Counted from the stretch's first letter, positions 33,248-44,048 are shown. The stretch is 64,000 bases of DNA from Selaginella moellendorffii (GCF_000143415.4 NW_003314356.1:652966-716965), one strand, 5' to 3'. A program made the numbers and translations. The notes: generated by a model not told the origin, from the sequence alone.

Positions 33248-34873
33248 ATGGATCGAAACAAATGGATTCTTTGGATTGAATCTAGCAACACAGTGACAGT
33301 AGCTAGGAAAATCCACGCCCACATCAGCAGTGCAATTCATCCCACAGATGTTTTCCTTCACAACAAGCTCATTGAGATGTATGGTAAATGTGGAGACACA
33401 CTCCAAGCTCGTAATGTTTTTGATGGTATTTCAACAAAAGACGCCCACTCGTGGGTATTCATGCTCTCTGCCTATGCAAGAAATGGCCAAATGCAAGAGG
33501 CTGAGAGTATTTTTGCTTCCATGCCAAGTAAAAATTCGGAATCTCAAAATGCCATGCTGGCTGCCTATGCACACAATGAAAAGCTTTCGGATGCAAAAAG
33601 GATCTTTGATTCTCTTATGGAAAAGACAATTGTTTCATGGAATGCAATGATCTCTGCTTATGCCCAAAACGGGCATTTGGATTGTGCCAAGGCTACATTT
33701 GATTCTATGCCAGAACGAAACTTGATTTCTTGGAATTCGCTCTTGTCTGGCTACGCTTACATCCGTGATATGTGCTTCATTATTTGGATTTACAATGAAA
33801 TGCCGGAGTGGAATATAGTGTCTACAACTACTATGCTCGTCGCAACTGCCCAAACCGGGAATTTGATCGAATCAAAGAGACTGTTTGTATCAATGTTAGA
33901 AAGGAACTTGGTGGCGTACAATGCAATGTTGTTCGTTCACGTTTTAAGAAATCAGCTGAAAGCTGCAAAGTCTGTGTACGAAGAAATGCCAGAGCACGAC
34001 ATGGCATCGTGGACCAGCATCATGTCTGCGTATGCCCAACGGGGGCATCTGGAGGATGCCAAATGTATCTTTGACACGATGCGTGAGAGGAACCTTGTGT
34101 GCTGGAATGCGATGCTATCAACGTATGCCCAGAACGAGCGTGTGGAGGAGGCGGCGAATATCCTGTCGGACATGCCCGAGCACGACCTCGTCTCGTGGAA
34201 CACGATGCTGGCGGCTTGGGTGGCGGCCGGTCGCATTGACCGTGCCATTGACCTCTTCAGTCAAATGCCCGCGAGGGACATTGTCTCGTGGAACTCGATC
34301 CTGTGCGTTGACATTATGACCGATGGCGGCGGGGAGTTGACTTTTGCTCGACGGAGGTTCCACAGGATCCCGGAGGAGAACTTGGTATCCTCCTCAACTA
34401 TGCTCACAGCATATGCCCAGAATGGGCATCTTGATCGTGCCTTTGACCTCTTCCAGTCAATGTCGTGGACCGGTATCTCTCCCGACGCCATCTGTTTCAT
34501 ACCCCTTCTCATCTCGTGCAGCAACGGGGGAACGATGAGCTCGGGGCGGCGCTTCTTTGTGTCGATGCGCGAGGATTTTCACATAGAGCCGATCAAGCAG
34601 CATTTCTGCTGCATGATCGATCTGCTGGGGAGGGAGGGCGCGATTGAAGATGCCTGGGACTTGATCACGAGCATGCCTTTTGTGCCAAATGCCCTCCAGT
34701 GGAGATGCCTCTTGAGTGCTTGCCGAAGCCACAAGCGTCACTTGCATGGAACCGCTGCTGCCATCTCGACCGTCGATCTCGAGCCCACTGCAGCTTCATC
34801 ATATGTTCTTCTAGCTAACATGCACAGGTCTCCAAGTAAAGCCACAATAAAATCTTCCCAGAAATCTGTATAA
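33248..34873 (+). CDS. Pentatricopeptide repeat protein, PLS class with E end
   Basis: Intronless, 541 residues. Repeats are mostly short S-type units of 31 residues: LIEMYGKCGDTLQARNVF, HSWVFMLSAYARNGQMQEAE, MISAYAQNGHLDCAKATF, MSAYAQRGHLEDAKCIF, ending in one long L-like unit and an E region (HFCCMIDLLGREGAIEDA, QWRCLLSACRSH). The normal E+ continuation is replaced by a short tail HRSPSKATIKSSQKSV, so the C-terminus may be truncated. A repeated run of S-type motifs of this sort is common in lycophyte PPRs (from memory). The start is the first ATG, with no clear transit peptide. Confidence 0.9.
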   Translation: MDRNKWILWIESSNTVTVARKIHAHISSAIHPTDVFLHNKLIEMYGKCGDTLQARNVFDGISTKDAHSWVFMLSAYARNGQMQEAESIFASMPSKNSESQNAMLAAYAHNEKLSDAKRIFDSLMEKTIVSWNAMISAYAQNGHLDCAKATFDSMPERNLISWNSLLSGYAYIRDMCFIIWIYNEMPEWNIVSTTTMLVATAQTGNLIESKRLFVSMLERNLVAYNAMLFVHVLRNQLKAAKSVYEEMPEHDMASWTSIMSAYAQRGHLEDAKCIFDTMRERNLVCWNAMLSTYAQNERVEEAANILSDMPEHDLVSWNTMLAAWVAAGRIDRAIDLFSQMPARDIVSWNSILCVDIMTDGGGELTFARRRFHRIPEENLVSSSTMLTAYAQNGHLDRAFDLFQSMSWTGISPDAICFIPLLISCSNGGTMSSGRRFFVSMREDFHIEPIKQHFCCMIDLLGREGAIEDAWDLITSMPFVPNALQWRCLLSACRSHKRHLHGTAAAISTVDLEPTAASSYVLLANMHRSPSKATIKSSQKSV

Positions 34874-35146
34874 AATACCAACTTAGTAATCAAAGATACC
34901 GTGTAAAGGTTGGCATCATTTTCATCTTTAATCGAACTATACATACTATAAAAGTTGCAAGTACCTTCGTCCAAAATTTTAACTTTGCACACACAAACCA
35001 AACACTTAATCATAGCCAGAACTTTCGGCCTTGAACAGGAAAGAAGATCCATGATCAGAGTTCTTGAGAGTTTTCTCCCAGCTATGATGGATATGAATGT
35101 AACGCCTTAAAATCCTTCCAATCGATCCATCTTATCTTGCGATCTA
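34874..35146. other. Intergenic region between convergent PPR and UER1-type genes
   Basis: No gene seen. It contains both 3' UTRs; the two genes converge here. Confidence 0.4.
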
Positions 35147-36296
35147 TCACTTCTTCGATTTGCTGTTCACCTCGAAGACGTACTTGACCAGCGAATCCTT
35201 GATGCCCAGCAGCTGCGGGAATTCGGAGCTCAACTTCTTGGTGTCCAGCTCGTTGTTGCTCCTCGGCGCCACAATCACCTTGGCTTGCTCCTCGAGGCTA
35301 AAGTTCTTCCACTTGAAGCTCGGATCCACGTACTGGCGATACATCTCCAATATCTCGTTGTGGCTCACCACCCCTGGATTCGTGAAGTTCCATATCCCCG
35401 TGAGGTTGCGCTTAGCCATCTCGATCGAGATTGGCAGCAGCTCGTCCAGCACCGTCATGGAATTCGGGATGTTCACCACTTTCTCGTAGCGCGTGATCTT
35501 GGTGATGAAGTTGCGAGGATTGGCGAGGTCGCTGGAAATTGGCATTCGCACGCGAAGTGTACAGACGTTCTCGTAGTTCTTGAGGAGCTCCTCTACCTGG
35601 AAAAAAGAAAGAATTGTCAGATCATAGATCGTGAAAACGGATGCTCGAGTATGATCGCTTAAAATGCTTCACTAAATTCTAGATTTTGTGGAAGCCCAAT
35701 AGATTCTTCCGTTGGACTTCTCTAAGATTCGTTGCCTGGGAGCTAGATCTGGATGGAATGCTATGGAAAACCCTAGCGGCAGCAAGCAATGCAAGATCCA
35801 AAGAAGGAATTCCACTCACCATGGCTTTGGTTTTGGAGTAGAAAGATCCCACGAAATTTGGGGCGTCCTCCTCGGTGAATCCCACGCCGCTGTCGATCTG
35901 GTGGCCTCCATCGTACTCGAAGATGCATCCAGTGGCGAAATTCACGAGCAAGAGGCCATGGCCGCGGCACACATCCGCGAGATTGAGCGTGCCGACGACA
36001 TTGGCGCGGATCGTCTCCACCCTGTGATCCTCGCACCAATCCACGTTGGGGCGGCCGGTGACGCCCGCGGCATTCATCACATGCGAGGGCTTGGCCGCCG
36101 CAATGTCGGCCTCCAATCCAGCCCTATCCTCGAGCCTGCCCGATCCATACACGAAATCGATGCCCTGCTCGCGGCAGAGCTTCCCCAGGAGGCCGCCGAT
36201 CCACCCGGTGCGGCCGTAGATCAAGAATTTCAAGGCGCCGCCGCCGCTGGATCCATTGCTGGAATTGCCGGCGCCGCTGCTGAGAGGAACAACCAT
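35147..36296 (-). CDS. dTDP/UDP-4-keto-6-deoxy-glucose 3,5-epimerase/4-reductase (NRS/ER, UER1 type)
   Basis: Makes (d)NDP-L-rhamnose from the 4-keto-6-deoxy sugar nucleotide, in the cytosol, for cell-wall pectin and glycosylation. Two exons (36296-35820 and 35596-35147) give 308 residues, the normal size of the stand-alone NRS/ER enzyme. Motifs: FLIYGRTGWIGGLLGKLC (Rossmann GxxGxxG), HVMNAAGVTGRPNVDWCEDH, NFATGCIFEYDGGH, FYSKTKAM (the YxxxK pair at the exon end), then RVRMPISSDLANPRNFI and NFTNPGVVSHNEILEMYRQY. A short Ser/Gly-rich N-terminus precedes the domain. The catalytic Tyr and Lys are both present. Confidence 0.94.
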
Positions 36297-36538
36297 GGCG
36301 CCGGCGAGCCGCGAGGCGATGATCGCTCGCGCTCTCCCGGAGATCTAATCGCTTGAGCTCTCGGAGGAGAATGGAATGTGATGAGATCTTTGCCCAAGAA
36401 AAGGAAAAGAGACCAACATCCGAATATGCTTGGGTTGACCGTTGACAAGGATCTTTTTCTTTTTAGGGTTCTTCACTTCCCGCGTTAAAAGTTTAGGGTT
36501 CTTTGAGGTGTCCAGTGCTTTCGTTTGCACCCCAGGGA

Positions 36539-37091
36539 ATGGCTTCTTCCCCAATTTTCCAGTAGGCCGTGGAGCTCTCTCAGGCCAAGGTCGAGCTGGA
36601 CGTGCTGCGAATTCCATCTGGGCTCTTCGGCGAGAGAGAGAAGACAGCTCTGTGGATTCACCCAAATTACGAGCTCCTGGAGGATTTCATCGAGACTGCC
36701 GAGTGGAGGAACGTCCATGTTGTTGCCACTCCCGGCGTGGGAAACTCCTAATTTGGGCATTGATGGCTCTTTCGGCAGGCACAGCGCAAGAACAAGGTGG
36801 TCAAGAAAGCGGATGGTGTTAACTGGTTCTACTACTTCGATTTCTCGCTGGAGAAGCCTGTGGTTTGGATTTCCAATTGCTACGAGGGCTTGCCGAGATG
36901 GGACATGAGAAAAGTCTGGCTGATCGTCGATGGAGCATCGAGAAAGCAACCACATCCAGGCAGGAGTCTTCCGCTGGCGCCTCCATATCGCGACGCGTAC
37001 TATAGCTTCGCGAAGGACACTAGGATAGTCTGCCATTTGGAAGCTTGGTCTTTGGAGGAACTGGAGCAGTGCAACCGAGCTCTGGGATGAA
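36539..37091 (+). pseudogene. Broken Crinkler/RHS-type NTPase copy 1
   Basis: One reading frame runs from ATG 36539 to 37091 but is cut by TAG (36563), TAA (about 36749) and TGA (about 36758). The text between stops is family-like: RNVHVVATPGVGNS (P-loop region with Lys replaced by Asn), NWFYYFDFSLEK, KVWLIVDGAS (Walker B-like), and CHLEAWSLEELEQC, the xVWSLEEL signature of Crinkler/RHS NTPases. The C-terminal domain is missing. A second broken copy at 41.6 kb has sense codons where this one has TAA and TGA, showing that the stops are secondary. Confidence 0.7.
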
Positions 37092-37194
37092 GCGAGAGCT
37101 CGATTCAAAGTCTGTGGCAACTAGACAAACACTATGGCTTGACCCCCAATTCTCATCCTAAATATCTTAGATAAAGTCCATGTGCACTTGAATG

Positions 37195-38410
37195 TTACTG
37201 CCCTATCCATGATCGCATCAATTACATCATCTGAGTCATGCAGAACTTGGCTACCCCATCACAGAGATCTCTATCCAACCTGCAATGTTCACTCTCACCT
37301 ATATTACAATTAAATCCTGATTTCAAACTAAAACCTTCGTTCATAATTATCCATCCTGGCTACAATAGCTTTCATTTCTTTCATGTCCAATTTGAGGTGT
37401 GTATTTAATATAAATAGAGCTTCTCTTGGAAATTCTTCTCCCATTAGTTATCTTGAGACACTTCTCCTTGGTTACACATGCCTTGAAAGGCAACATCACT
37501 CTAATATTACACTGCTCTTCTGACACACTTCGTAGAGATTTGGGTAAGGTGTTGCAGCCTTTCCATGCTAGCTAACAGCGTCCGTGTCTCATGGAATTAT
37601 CTGGGCTATGATGTAATCGTTTAACTAGACTAGAGTAAGCTCCTTTTCTGCTGAAATATCCCTAATACAGGTTAGTTTGATCCGCTATCACTTTAGCGTG
37701 CGCAGCCTCTTGTGATAGAGAACACAGACTCATCATCTCTGGTTGCATCCAGCACTGATTGATACGCTCTTTCTGTTTCAACCATCTCAAGCAACAAGCG
37801 GAGAGTTTCTCTCTAGCCATAGCTGTCAACTTTGCAATCGCATCTGCTGATCAAAAGTTCTGGATCCAACATGGAATTGTCCAGGTTATTATCCAAGACA
37901 TCTTGGTATAACTCTTGTTTCACCACAAACGTTGGGTGTTCCCTAATCATGTCAAAGAAGAGACTGAATATAACTGCTGTACACATTCCCCGTATTGCCC
38001 TTCGATAGCAAGGCATTCACAGACACATTTGTAACTTTCTTCCTCACGATGTCCAATCTTTTCAATGAGCTGTTCAAATGACTAAGTCTATCATGTTATG
38101 GGGATAACTAAGCATATCTTCAAAGACTTTCTTCCTCACATGAGCTGTTTAAATGACTAAGTCTATCATATTATAAGGATAACTAAGCATATCTTCAAGA
38201 CTTTCTTCCTCACGATGTCCATCTTTTAGCTGTTTAAGTGACAAGTGTAACGTGTTATAGGGATAGCTCATCTTCAAACGTGTTTTGATCGCAAGTCTCA
38301 TCAATTACCTCGTCTGGGAAGAAATAATGTTTCATGGCAAGTCTCACAGAAATCTCTACTTAACATACAAAACCAGATCTCATCCTCTTCTTGCTTAACC
38401 CTAAAACCTG
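37195..38410 (-). pseudogene. Shuffled remains of the 51.4-52.7 kb gene
   Basis: Read on the minus strand, 38410-38300 matches the 5' part of the intact gene at 51427 onward (GGTAATTGATG, CTTCCCAGACGAGG). Positions 38290-38020 hold three overlapping partial copies of the segment around 51700-51770. 38015-37720 matches 51840-52160 (FFDMIREHP, NNLDNSM, LLISRCDCKVDSYG), and 37290-37195 matches 51485-51565 again. Stops and deletions break it. It lies directly after the PPR gene ending at 38417, the same order as in the intact-gene copy at 50-52.7 kb. Confidence 0.75.
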
Positions 38411-38416
38411 CCAACT

Positions 38417-40087
38417 TTATCCTGATTTGACGTTGGAAAGTAGGATATGAAATCCCGACGATTCGCAATGCTGGACCTGTTCTTGAGCTCTCTTGATCGC
38501 TCCAGCTTCGTCCGGATGGACGCGACAACCTCCCAGGAAGCTCGTCCATGCCACTTCCCCATGGGATCGATCATCAGCGGTGATGAGATTCTCGGCCTCT
38601 TTCAACCGCCCAGCTCTTCCAAGAAGATCCACGACGCAAGCGCGGTGTTCTTGCCCTGGCTGGATCCCATAATCCGCTTCCATCGCTCCCACGCAGCGCA
38701 GCGCCTCCTCGTCCAGGAATCCAGAGTGCCGGCACGCAGAGAGAATGCTCAAGAAAGTGATAGCGTTTGGATCGACGCCTTCTTGCTGCATCCGGCGGAA
38801 GAGAGCGAGGGATTCTTCGCCGCGGCCGTGGTGGGCGCACGATTCTATCATGGAGCTCCACGAGATCACGTCCCTGTGCTGGCCGCTGCTCGAGAAGATC
38901 GACCTGGCCTCCTGGAGACCACCGCATTGAGAATATTTCGCGAGCAGAGCGTTCTTGATCTCCAAGAAGGATGAAAAGCCCGATCCAACAATCCTGGAGT
39001 GGATTGCCCGGACGCTACTCAAGGAATTGGAGCAGGCATTCACGACCGCGACGAATGTGACCCTGTCTGGCTTCACACCTTCCAAATCCATCCTGCGAAA
39101 GAGCTGGAACGCCTCCTCCTCGCGATCTTCCAGCGCCGTGATGAGCGTCGTCCAGGAAACGGCATCTGGAGCCAGACCCCCCTCCCGGCGCATCATCTCG
39201 AAGAGCCGGAGCGCAGCACCGATTCTTCTACCCTGCGCTAGCGCCGCGATCGTCGCGTTCCACAAGATTAGGGTTCGCGGGATTCTCACGTGCTGGAAGA
39301 CGCTACAGGCTTCTTGAATTTTCCCGCTCTTTGCAAGCATTTCGATCAGCGCCACGGCGAGGATCTCATTCTCTCGATCCAGCTCCAGGCAACGGATCTG
39401 GCCAAGAATGCTCCATCCCTGCGCGAAATCGCCGATCGCCGTGCACGCGCCAATCGCAGTGCTGAAGCTAAATCCATCCGGCCTCACTCCCATTTGATGC
39501 ATCCTCCAGAAAATCTCCAAGCCCCTTCTCCCCTCCCCATTCCAAGAACACACAGCCATGAGCGAATTCCACACATCGCTGTCGATCTCCTGCTCTTGGC
39601 ACAAGAGCGATCTCGCCTCGTCAATCCGGCCGCATCGGCCATACGCATGGATCAGCGCTGCCGCCACGACTGCATCGCATCCGCCGCGCTGGAGAAATAT
39701 TTCGTGAATCCCCCGGACCTCGCTCGCCGCGTTCTTGATCTGCGAGCACGGGCCCAGAACCGAGCTGAGGGTGAAATCGTCCGGCAAGATCCCTTGACAC
39801 TGCATCCGCCGGAAGCAATCCATGGCCTCGTCGAAATGCCCGTGGCGGGCAAATGCCGCGATGGCGATGTTCCAGGAGAAGATGTTCTTGGCGGCTATGG
39901 CGGTGAAGCACGACACCGCATCCTCGAGGCTGCCGCATCTGGCGTACATTTCCACGAGGAGATTGGCGATGAATGTGTTGGTGGCGTGGCCATCGTGATC
40001 GATTAGGGCGTGGAGCTTCCTGCCATCGTCAAGGCTGTGGCACTGCTTCACCAGGCAGCCATAGCCATAGATCAAGCCGTCGTGCAT
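38417..40087 (-). CDS. Pentatricopeptide repeat protein, PLS class with E end
   Basis: Intronless, 556 residues. Begins MHDGLIYGYGCLVKQCHSL, then alternating units: LLVEMYARCGSLEDAVSCF, NIFSWNIAIAAFARHGHFDE, LIHAYGRCGRIDEARSLL, LLAKYSQCGGLQEARSIF and DVISWSSMIESCAHHGRGEE. It closes with an E region (HRACVVDLLGRAGRLKEAEN, VAWTSFLGGCRVH). No DYW. A second, broken copy of this gene lies at 50.1-51.3 kb in the opposite orientation, and the two share their flanking gene. No transit peptide is evident at the chosen ATG. Confidence 0.92.
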   Translation of the reverse strand: MHDGLIYGYGCLVKQCHSLDDGRKLHALIDHDGHATNTFIANLLVEMYARCGSLEDAVSCFTAIAAKNIFSWNIAIAAFARHGHFDEAMDCFRRMQCQGILPDDFTLSSVLGPCSQIKNAASEVRGIHEIFLQRGGCDAVVAAALIHAYGRCGRIDEARSLLCQEQEIDSDVWNSLMAVCSWNGEGRRGLEIFWRMHQMGVRPDGFSFSTAIGACTAIGDFAQGWSILGQIRCLELDRENEILAVALIEMLAKSGKIQEACSVFQHVRIPRTLILWNATIAALAQGRRIGAALRLFEMMRREGGLAPDAVSWTTLITALEDREEEAFQLFRRMDLEGVKPDRVTFVAVVNACSNSLSSVRAIHSRIVGSGFSSFLEIKNALLAKYSQCGGLQEARSIFSSSGQHRDVISWSSMIESCAHHGRGEESLALFRRMQQEGVDPNAITFLSILSACRHSGFLDEEALRCVGAMEADYGIQPGQEHRACVVDLLGRAGRLKEAENLITADDRSHGEVAWTSFLGGCRVHPDEAGAIKRAQEQVQHCESSGFHILLSNVKSG

Positions 40088-40189
40088 GACATTGCCCTAA
40101 AACTTCTACCTCTGGGATTTGAGAAACTTTAACTATAGAACTTGCGCGCAGTTTTTTAGGCTTTGCTTAATAAGATAACTCTCTGTTCG

Positions 40190-40285
40190 TATCAATTAAC
40201 TTGTCCATGATCGTATCCATTAAACCTTGGCATTTCATGCAGAGCCTGGGAAGCCCATCGCACAAATCTATGTCCACTTGATATG
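40190..40285 (-). pseudogene. Short fragment of the 51.4-52.7 kb gene family
   Basis: The minus-strand reading GTGCGATGGGCTTCCC...ATGGATACGATCATGGAC resembles the 51495-51560 part of the intact gene and the fragment at 37195-37290. It sits upstream of the PPR gene at 40087, adding a third scattered piece of this family. Confidence 0.45.
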
Positions 40286-40343
40286 TGACAAATAAAATTA
40301 TTTATGAGTATGTATTAAACTTAAACTAAAATAAAACAGAGTA

Positions 40344-41441
40344 TTAAACTCCTTTGTTCAACCTTGAACGGAGACTTTTTATGTGATCTAGATCATAATC
40401 ATCAAACATGACCTCCTCCTGCATGTTTTCTAAAGATTTCCTGTGCTCCTCGTGCTTCTCCTTCACATCCTCCCGCAGAAACTCCAACGTTTTCAGCATC
40501 CAAGCCCCGCTCAGGTCAACCACCATCTTCCCAAATGGCATGGAGGACGTTTGCATGTATTCTTCTCGTTGATCAAGAACACTCTCCACAACGTTGTAAC
40601 AAAGGCTAACGTACGGCACGATTGGACGTGGCAAGTCTTCGTCAGCTTGTGGTGATGCAATCCGTGGTTCCCAAGTCATCGTCTTGTAATTCCAACAAGG
40701 ACCCGCGGTAGCCCTGGACCTTGGCTTGAACAGTAGCTCATCTTCTATTCCATCACACATCTCCATCTCCCAGCCAAAGTTCTTGTTGAGCAAACCAGAC
40801 AGCAGATTTTGATCGTCACCGTCGCCGTTATCGTCGTCGTCGCCACTGAATTCCCAGAGCATTGCGCGCCGCAGCTTGGAAATGCTATATCCGTAAGACT
40901 CCTGGGCATTCTTAAAGTGCTCCAGGAGAACACCCGCTTCCGCCATCGCCATAAACGCCATGAACCAGTTGTAGCTCCCAAGCCTGGCCGAAAGAAAAGC
41001 ATCCCTCGCCTTCTCATACACCGATAAACACCTCAGGTAATCAACAGTGGGCGGCTCCGGCATCGAACCAACAACCACAAAATTAGCTTCATCAGATGCG
41101 TCAACTTTGAGCTGATCTTCCAGGCGAGGGGCCAAACAACCCCTGTTGCTTTCGAGAGGATCATAAGTAAAAGTCTTCCCCAAAGCTGGAGCACTGCCAA
41201 TCTTGGTGAGGATACGCTCATATGTTATGAGATCCCAATCTTGCCTGTCAGCCGGCAATTCGAGTGCGGTTTGCATCCTAAGACCACTCCAAATCTCATC
41301 GATAGTCTTCCCCGTTTTTTTCCCATACCAAACCAGAGCAACCCACATCCTGTGAGTTAATCTCATACCTAAAACCTCTATCAAATCAATGATAGTCTTC
41401 ATAGGCGACGTATGCATATCGAGGAAACTTGTCATGGCCAT
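40344..41441 (-). CDS. Uncharacterised 365-residue protein
   Basis: Single long open frame from ATG 41441 to TAG-type end at 40344. I do not recognise the family. The N-terminal half has a helical, slightly hydrophobic look (LIEVLGMRLTHRMWVALVWY); the centre has SYNWFMAFMAMAEAGVLLEH; an acidic DDDDNGDGDD patch follows; the C-terminus (LREDVKEKHEEHRKSLENMQ) should form a coiled coil. No signal peptide or clear membrane span. Natural composition and length suggest a real gene, probably lineage-specific. It lies between a PPR gene and a broken NTPase copy. Confidence 0.6.
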   Translation of the reverse strand: MAMTSFLDMHTSPMKTIIDLIEVLGMRLTHRMWVALVWYGKKTGKTIDEIWSGLRMQTALELPADRQDWDLITYERILTKIGSAPALGKTFTYDPLESNRGCLAPRLEDQLKVDASDEANFVVVGSMPEPPTVDYLRCLSVYEKARDAFLSARLGSYNWFMAFMAMAEAGVLLEHFKNAQESYGYSISKLRRAMLWEFSGDDDDNGDGDDQNLLSGLLNKNFGWEMEMCDGIEDELLFKPRSRATAGPCWNYKTMTWEPRIASPQADEDLPRPIVPYVSLCYNVVESVLDQREEYMQTSSMPFGKMVVDLSGAWMLKTLEFLREDVKEKHEEHRKSLENMQEEVMFDDYDLDHIKSLRSRLNKGV

Positions 41442-41574
41442 GCTTATTTAATATCCTTAGGTAAGGTTTTTACACCTTTTATACACACAACTTCTGAGCC
41501 ATATATGGTCTTTGTCCAAATATGGTAATTTTATTTTGAGACTAAAGAGATAACGCAGTCTTCTTAGAATTTAC

Positions 41575-42318
41575 GAGGTCGAGCTGGACGTGCTGCGAAT
41601 TCCATCTGGGATCTTGGGCGCGAGAGAGAAGACCGATTCATCCAAACTACGAGCTCCTGGAGGATTTCATCGAGAGTACCGAGCGGAGGAACGTCCATGT
41701 TGTTGCATGGGCAACTCCTACTTTGGGCATTGGTGGCTCTGGTGTGGATTGCTAATTGCTACGCTACATGAGAACAGATATTGTTACTAGTTAAAGTAAA
41801 AAATCAAAGAGGAATTCTATGGAACTCCAACTTTCCTGTCTGGCTGATCGTCGATGGATCAGCCCAGGAGTTCTCAGCTGGCCCCTCCATACCGCGACGC
41901 GTACACTGGTATAGTCTGCCATTTGGAAGCTTAGTCTCTGGACAAACTGGAGCAGTGCAACCGAGCTCTGGGTTTTGGATTGAGCAGGAGAGCTCGACTC
42001 GAAGTCTGTGGTGGCTTGCCAGGCCTCGTTGTCAGCAACAAGCCGTGCGTGAAGTGTCACGTCCGAGCTGCAGTGGCGGAGGTGGCGGATTGGGAGTCCG
42101 CTGTATGTTAGCGATGGATTCGCGGACGAGATCAAGGAGGGCCTTCAAGCGCTCGTACACCTCAAGCTAGTCCAGGAATCCGGGCGTAAGCGATGCTGGT
42201 GTTTGGATCCGACTACATCGCAAAGCAAGTTTTCAAGAGGATGACGAGCAAGAACGGAGCCTTCTGCGAAGACCGCCCGTCCATCGCTGCTCTCGTGGAT
42301 CCATGCTGGAAAGCATAG
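41575..42318 (+). pseudogene. Broken Crinkler/RHS-type NTPase copy 2
   Basis: Matches copy 1 from VELDVLRIPSG onward, with an 8-base gap after REKT. It keeps RRNVHVV and GNSYFGHWWL (where copy 1 has stops), VWLIVDGSA and a LEEL-region remnant, but in several frames. It continues further than copy 1: VSDGFADEIKEGLQALVHLK, then FGSDYIAKQVFKRMTSKNGA and a stop at about 42318, which look like the C-terminal domain of this family. It ends 33 bp before the stop of the convergent PPR gene. Confidence 0.65.
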
Positions 42319-42350
42319 TTTAAAGAGTAGCTTCAAGCAAACGAGAAAAG

Positions 42351-44048
42351 TCAATCTTCCGCGTTCGCCACACCGGCGTGCATGTTGGAGAGCAGCGCAT
42401 ACGGGGCCATGGCGTTGGAATCCATCTCTCGGAGCTTTCGAGCAGCTCGAGTAGCGCGGCTCTCGTCTCCAATCTCCTTGCAAGCGCTGAGAAAAGTCGT
42501 CCATGCCACAGCATCCGGCTCGAAAGGCATGCTTGTCACCAGATCCTCCAGCAGCTCGAGCTTCCCCGATCGTCCCAGAAGATCCATCACGCAAAGGTAG
42601 TGAGCCAGCGAGAGCTCCAGATCGTAGTCCCAAGCCATTCGCACGACGTGAATCCATCCATCGCCTTCCACTCCGCCATGGCTGCAAGCCGAGAGAACAC
42701 TCACGATCGTCACGCAGTCGGGGAGGATCCCGGCGAGCAGCATCTCGCGGAAGATCGCCAGAGCTTCCGGGAGATGGCCATTGTGAGCATACGACGTGAT
42801 CAGCGCTGTCCAGAGTATCACGTCCTGGATCGGGAGCTCCGAGAAGATCATCCGAGCGGTCTCGAGCTGGCCACACTTGCCGTAGAAATCGACGAGAGCG
42901 CTCCCAATTCGCAAGTCCCTGCCCAGCCCCCGATCCGAAACGCTCTCGTGGATGATCCTGCCCTCGGCAACCGCGGCCGCGCTCGAGCACGCATCCAGCA
43001 CCGCGACGTAAGTCATCTCCTCGGCTCGAAACCCCTCGAGATCCATCCGGAGGAACAGACGAAGCGACTCTCTCCCGCTGTTCTTGGCGTAGGCCGAGAT
43101 CAACACCGACCAAGTCACCGAATTCCTCTCGGGCATCTCGTCGAAGATCGCTCGCGCAACAGCAAGATCCCCGACCTGAGCATACGCGTCCACCATCGTC
43201 GTCGAGGTGATAATGTCTCGCATGGGAATCCTCTCAAACATCTCACTCGCGCGATCGATTTCGCCAGCCTCGGCGTACGCCTGGATCATCGCATTCCAGG
43301 GAGCCTCACTCCGGTGCTTCATCCAATGAAAGATCTCTCTCGCCTTACAAAGATCTCCTCGTTGGGCATATGCTGCAAGCATGGTTGTCCAGGAGATAAG
43401 ATCCCACCCGGGAGCTCTTTCCAGCACGGTTATCGCAGCATCCACCATCGCCACCTGAGCGTAGATCACCACTACAGTGTTCCAGGACACCAAGTTCCTC
43501 TCCTCCATCGTCTCAAACAGTCTCCGAGCCGATCGAAAATCCCCTCTCTGGCCAAGAGCTCGGATCATCGCCGTCTGGGAGACGAGATTGTGCTGCGGCA
43601 TCGCCTGGAACATCGTCCCAGCCTCACGGATCCGACCACTCTGAGAGAACGCCGCCATGACGATCGTCCATGACACCACATTCTTCCTCCGCGAGAGCTC
43701 AAAGATCCGCCGAGCCTCTTGCAGTTGCCCCTTGTTGGCATATGCTGCCATGACCATGTTCCACGAGAAAACATCCGGCTCGAGAAGTCTCGCCAGCACT
43801 GACTCGGCGTCCGCGCCAGATCCACCACAGGCCGCATACATCTGGAGCATCAAATTCCCGAGAAAGCATCCCCGATCCAGCCCGTGGCTGGCGATGTGAT
43901 CGTGCACAACCCTGCCGACACCCAGCGGTGCCCGTGAATCGATGCATTGCCGCAGGATGGAGCTGTAGATCGAGCAAGTCTGTGGTTGATCTTGGAGCTC
44001 CAGCAGCTGCCTCACAGATCCATCCAAACTTTGAGGTAGCCTTCTCAT
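42351..44048 (-). CDS. Pentatricopeptide repeat protein, PLS class with E end
   Basis: Intronless, 565 residues. A short lead (residues 1-45) is followed by units such as HIASHGLDRGCFLGNLMLQM, DVFSWNMVMAAYANKGQLQE, NVVSWTIVMAAFSQSGRIRE, DLISWTTMLAAYAQRGDLCK, ALVDFYGKCGQLETARMIF. It closes with an E region (LCVMDLLGRSGKLELLEDLV, AWTTFLSACKEIGDESRA, YALLSNMHAGVANAED). No DYW. Runs of consecutive S-type motifs dominate the first half, as in the gene at 33.2 kb. Confidence 0.92.
   Translation of the reverse strand: MRRLPQSLDGSVRQLLELQDQPQTCSIYSSILRQCIDSRAPLGVGRVVHDHIASHGLDRGCFLGNLMLQMYAACGGSGADAESVLARLLEPDVFSWNMVMAAYANKGQLQEARRIFELSRRKNVVSWTIVMAAFSQSGRIREAGTMFQAMPQHNLVSQTAMIRALGQRGDFRSARRLFETMEERNLVSWNTVVVIYAQVAMVDAAITVLERAPGWDLISWTTMLAAYAQRGDLCKAREIFHWMKHRSEAPWNAMIQAYAEAGEIDRASEMFERIPMRDIITSTTMVDAYAQVGDLAVARAIFDEMPERNSVTWSVLISAYAKNSGRESLRLFLRMDLEGFRAEEMTYVAVLDACSSAAAVAEGRIIHESVSDRGLGRDLRIGSALVDFYGKCGQLETARMIFSELPIQDVILWTALITSYAHNGHLPEALAIFREMLLAGILPDCVTIVSVLSACSHGGVEGDGWIHVVRMAWDYDLELSLAHYLCVMDLLGRSGKLELLEDLVTSMPFEPDAVAWTTFLSACKEIGDESRATRAARKLREMDSNAMAPYALLSNMHAGVANAED

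Noticed and set aside
42145-43673. 322- and 431-residue frames over the PPR gene at 42-44 kb
   Set aside because: Shadows of the PPR frame; Arg/Ser/His-rich with no PPR or other motif of their own.
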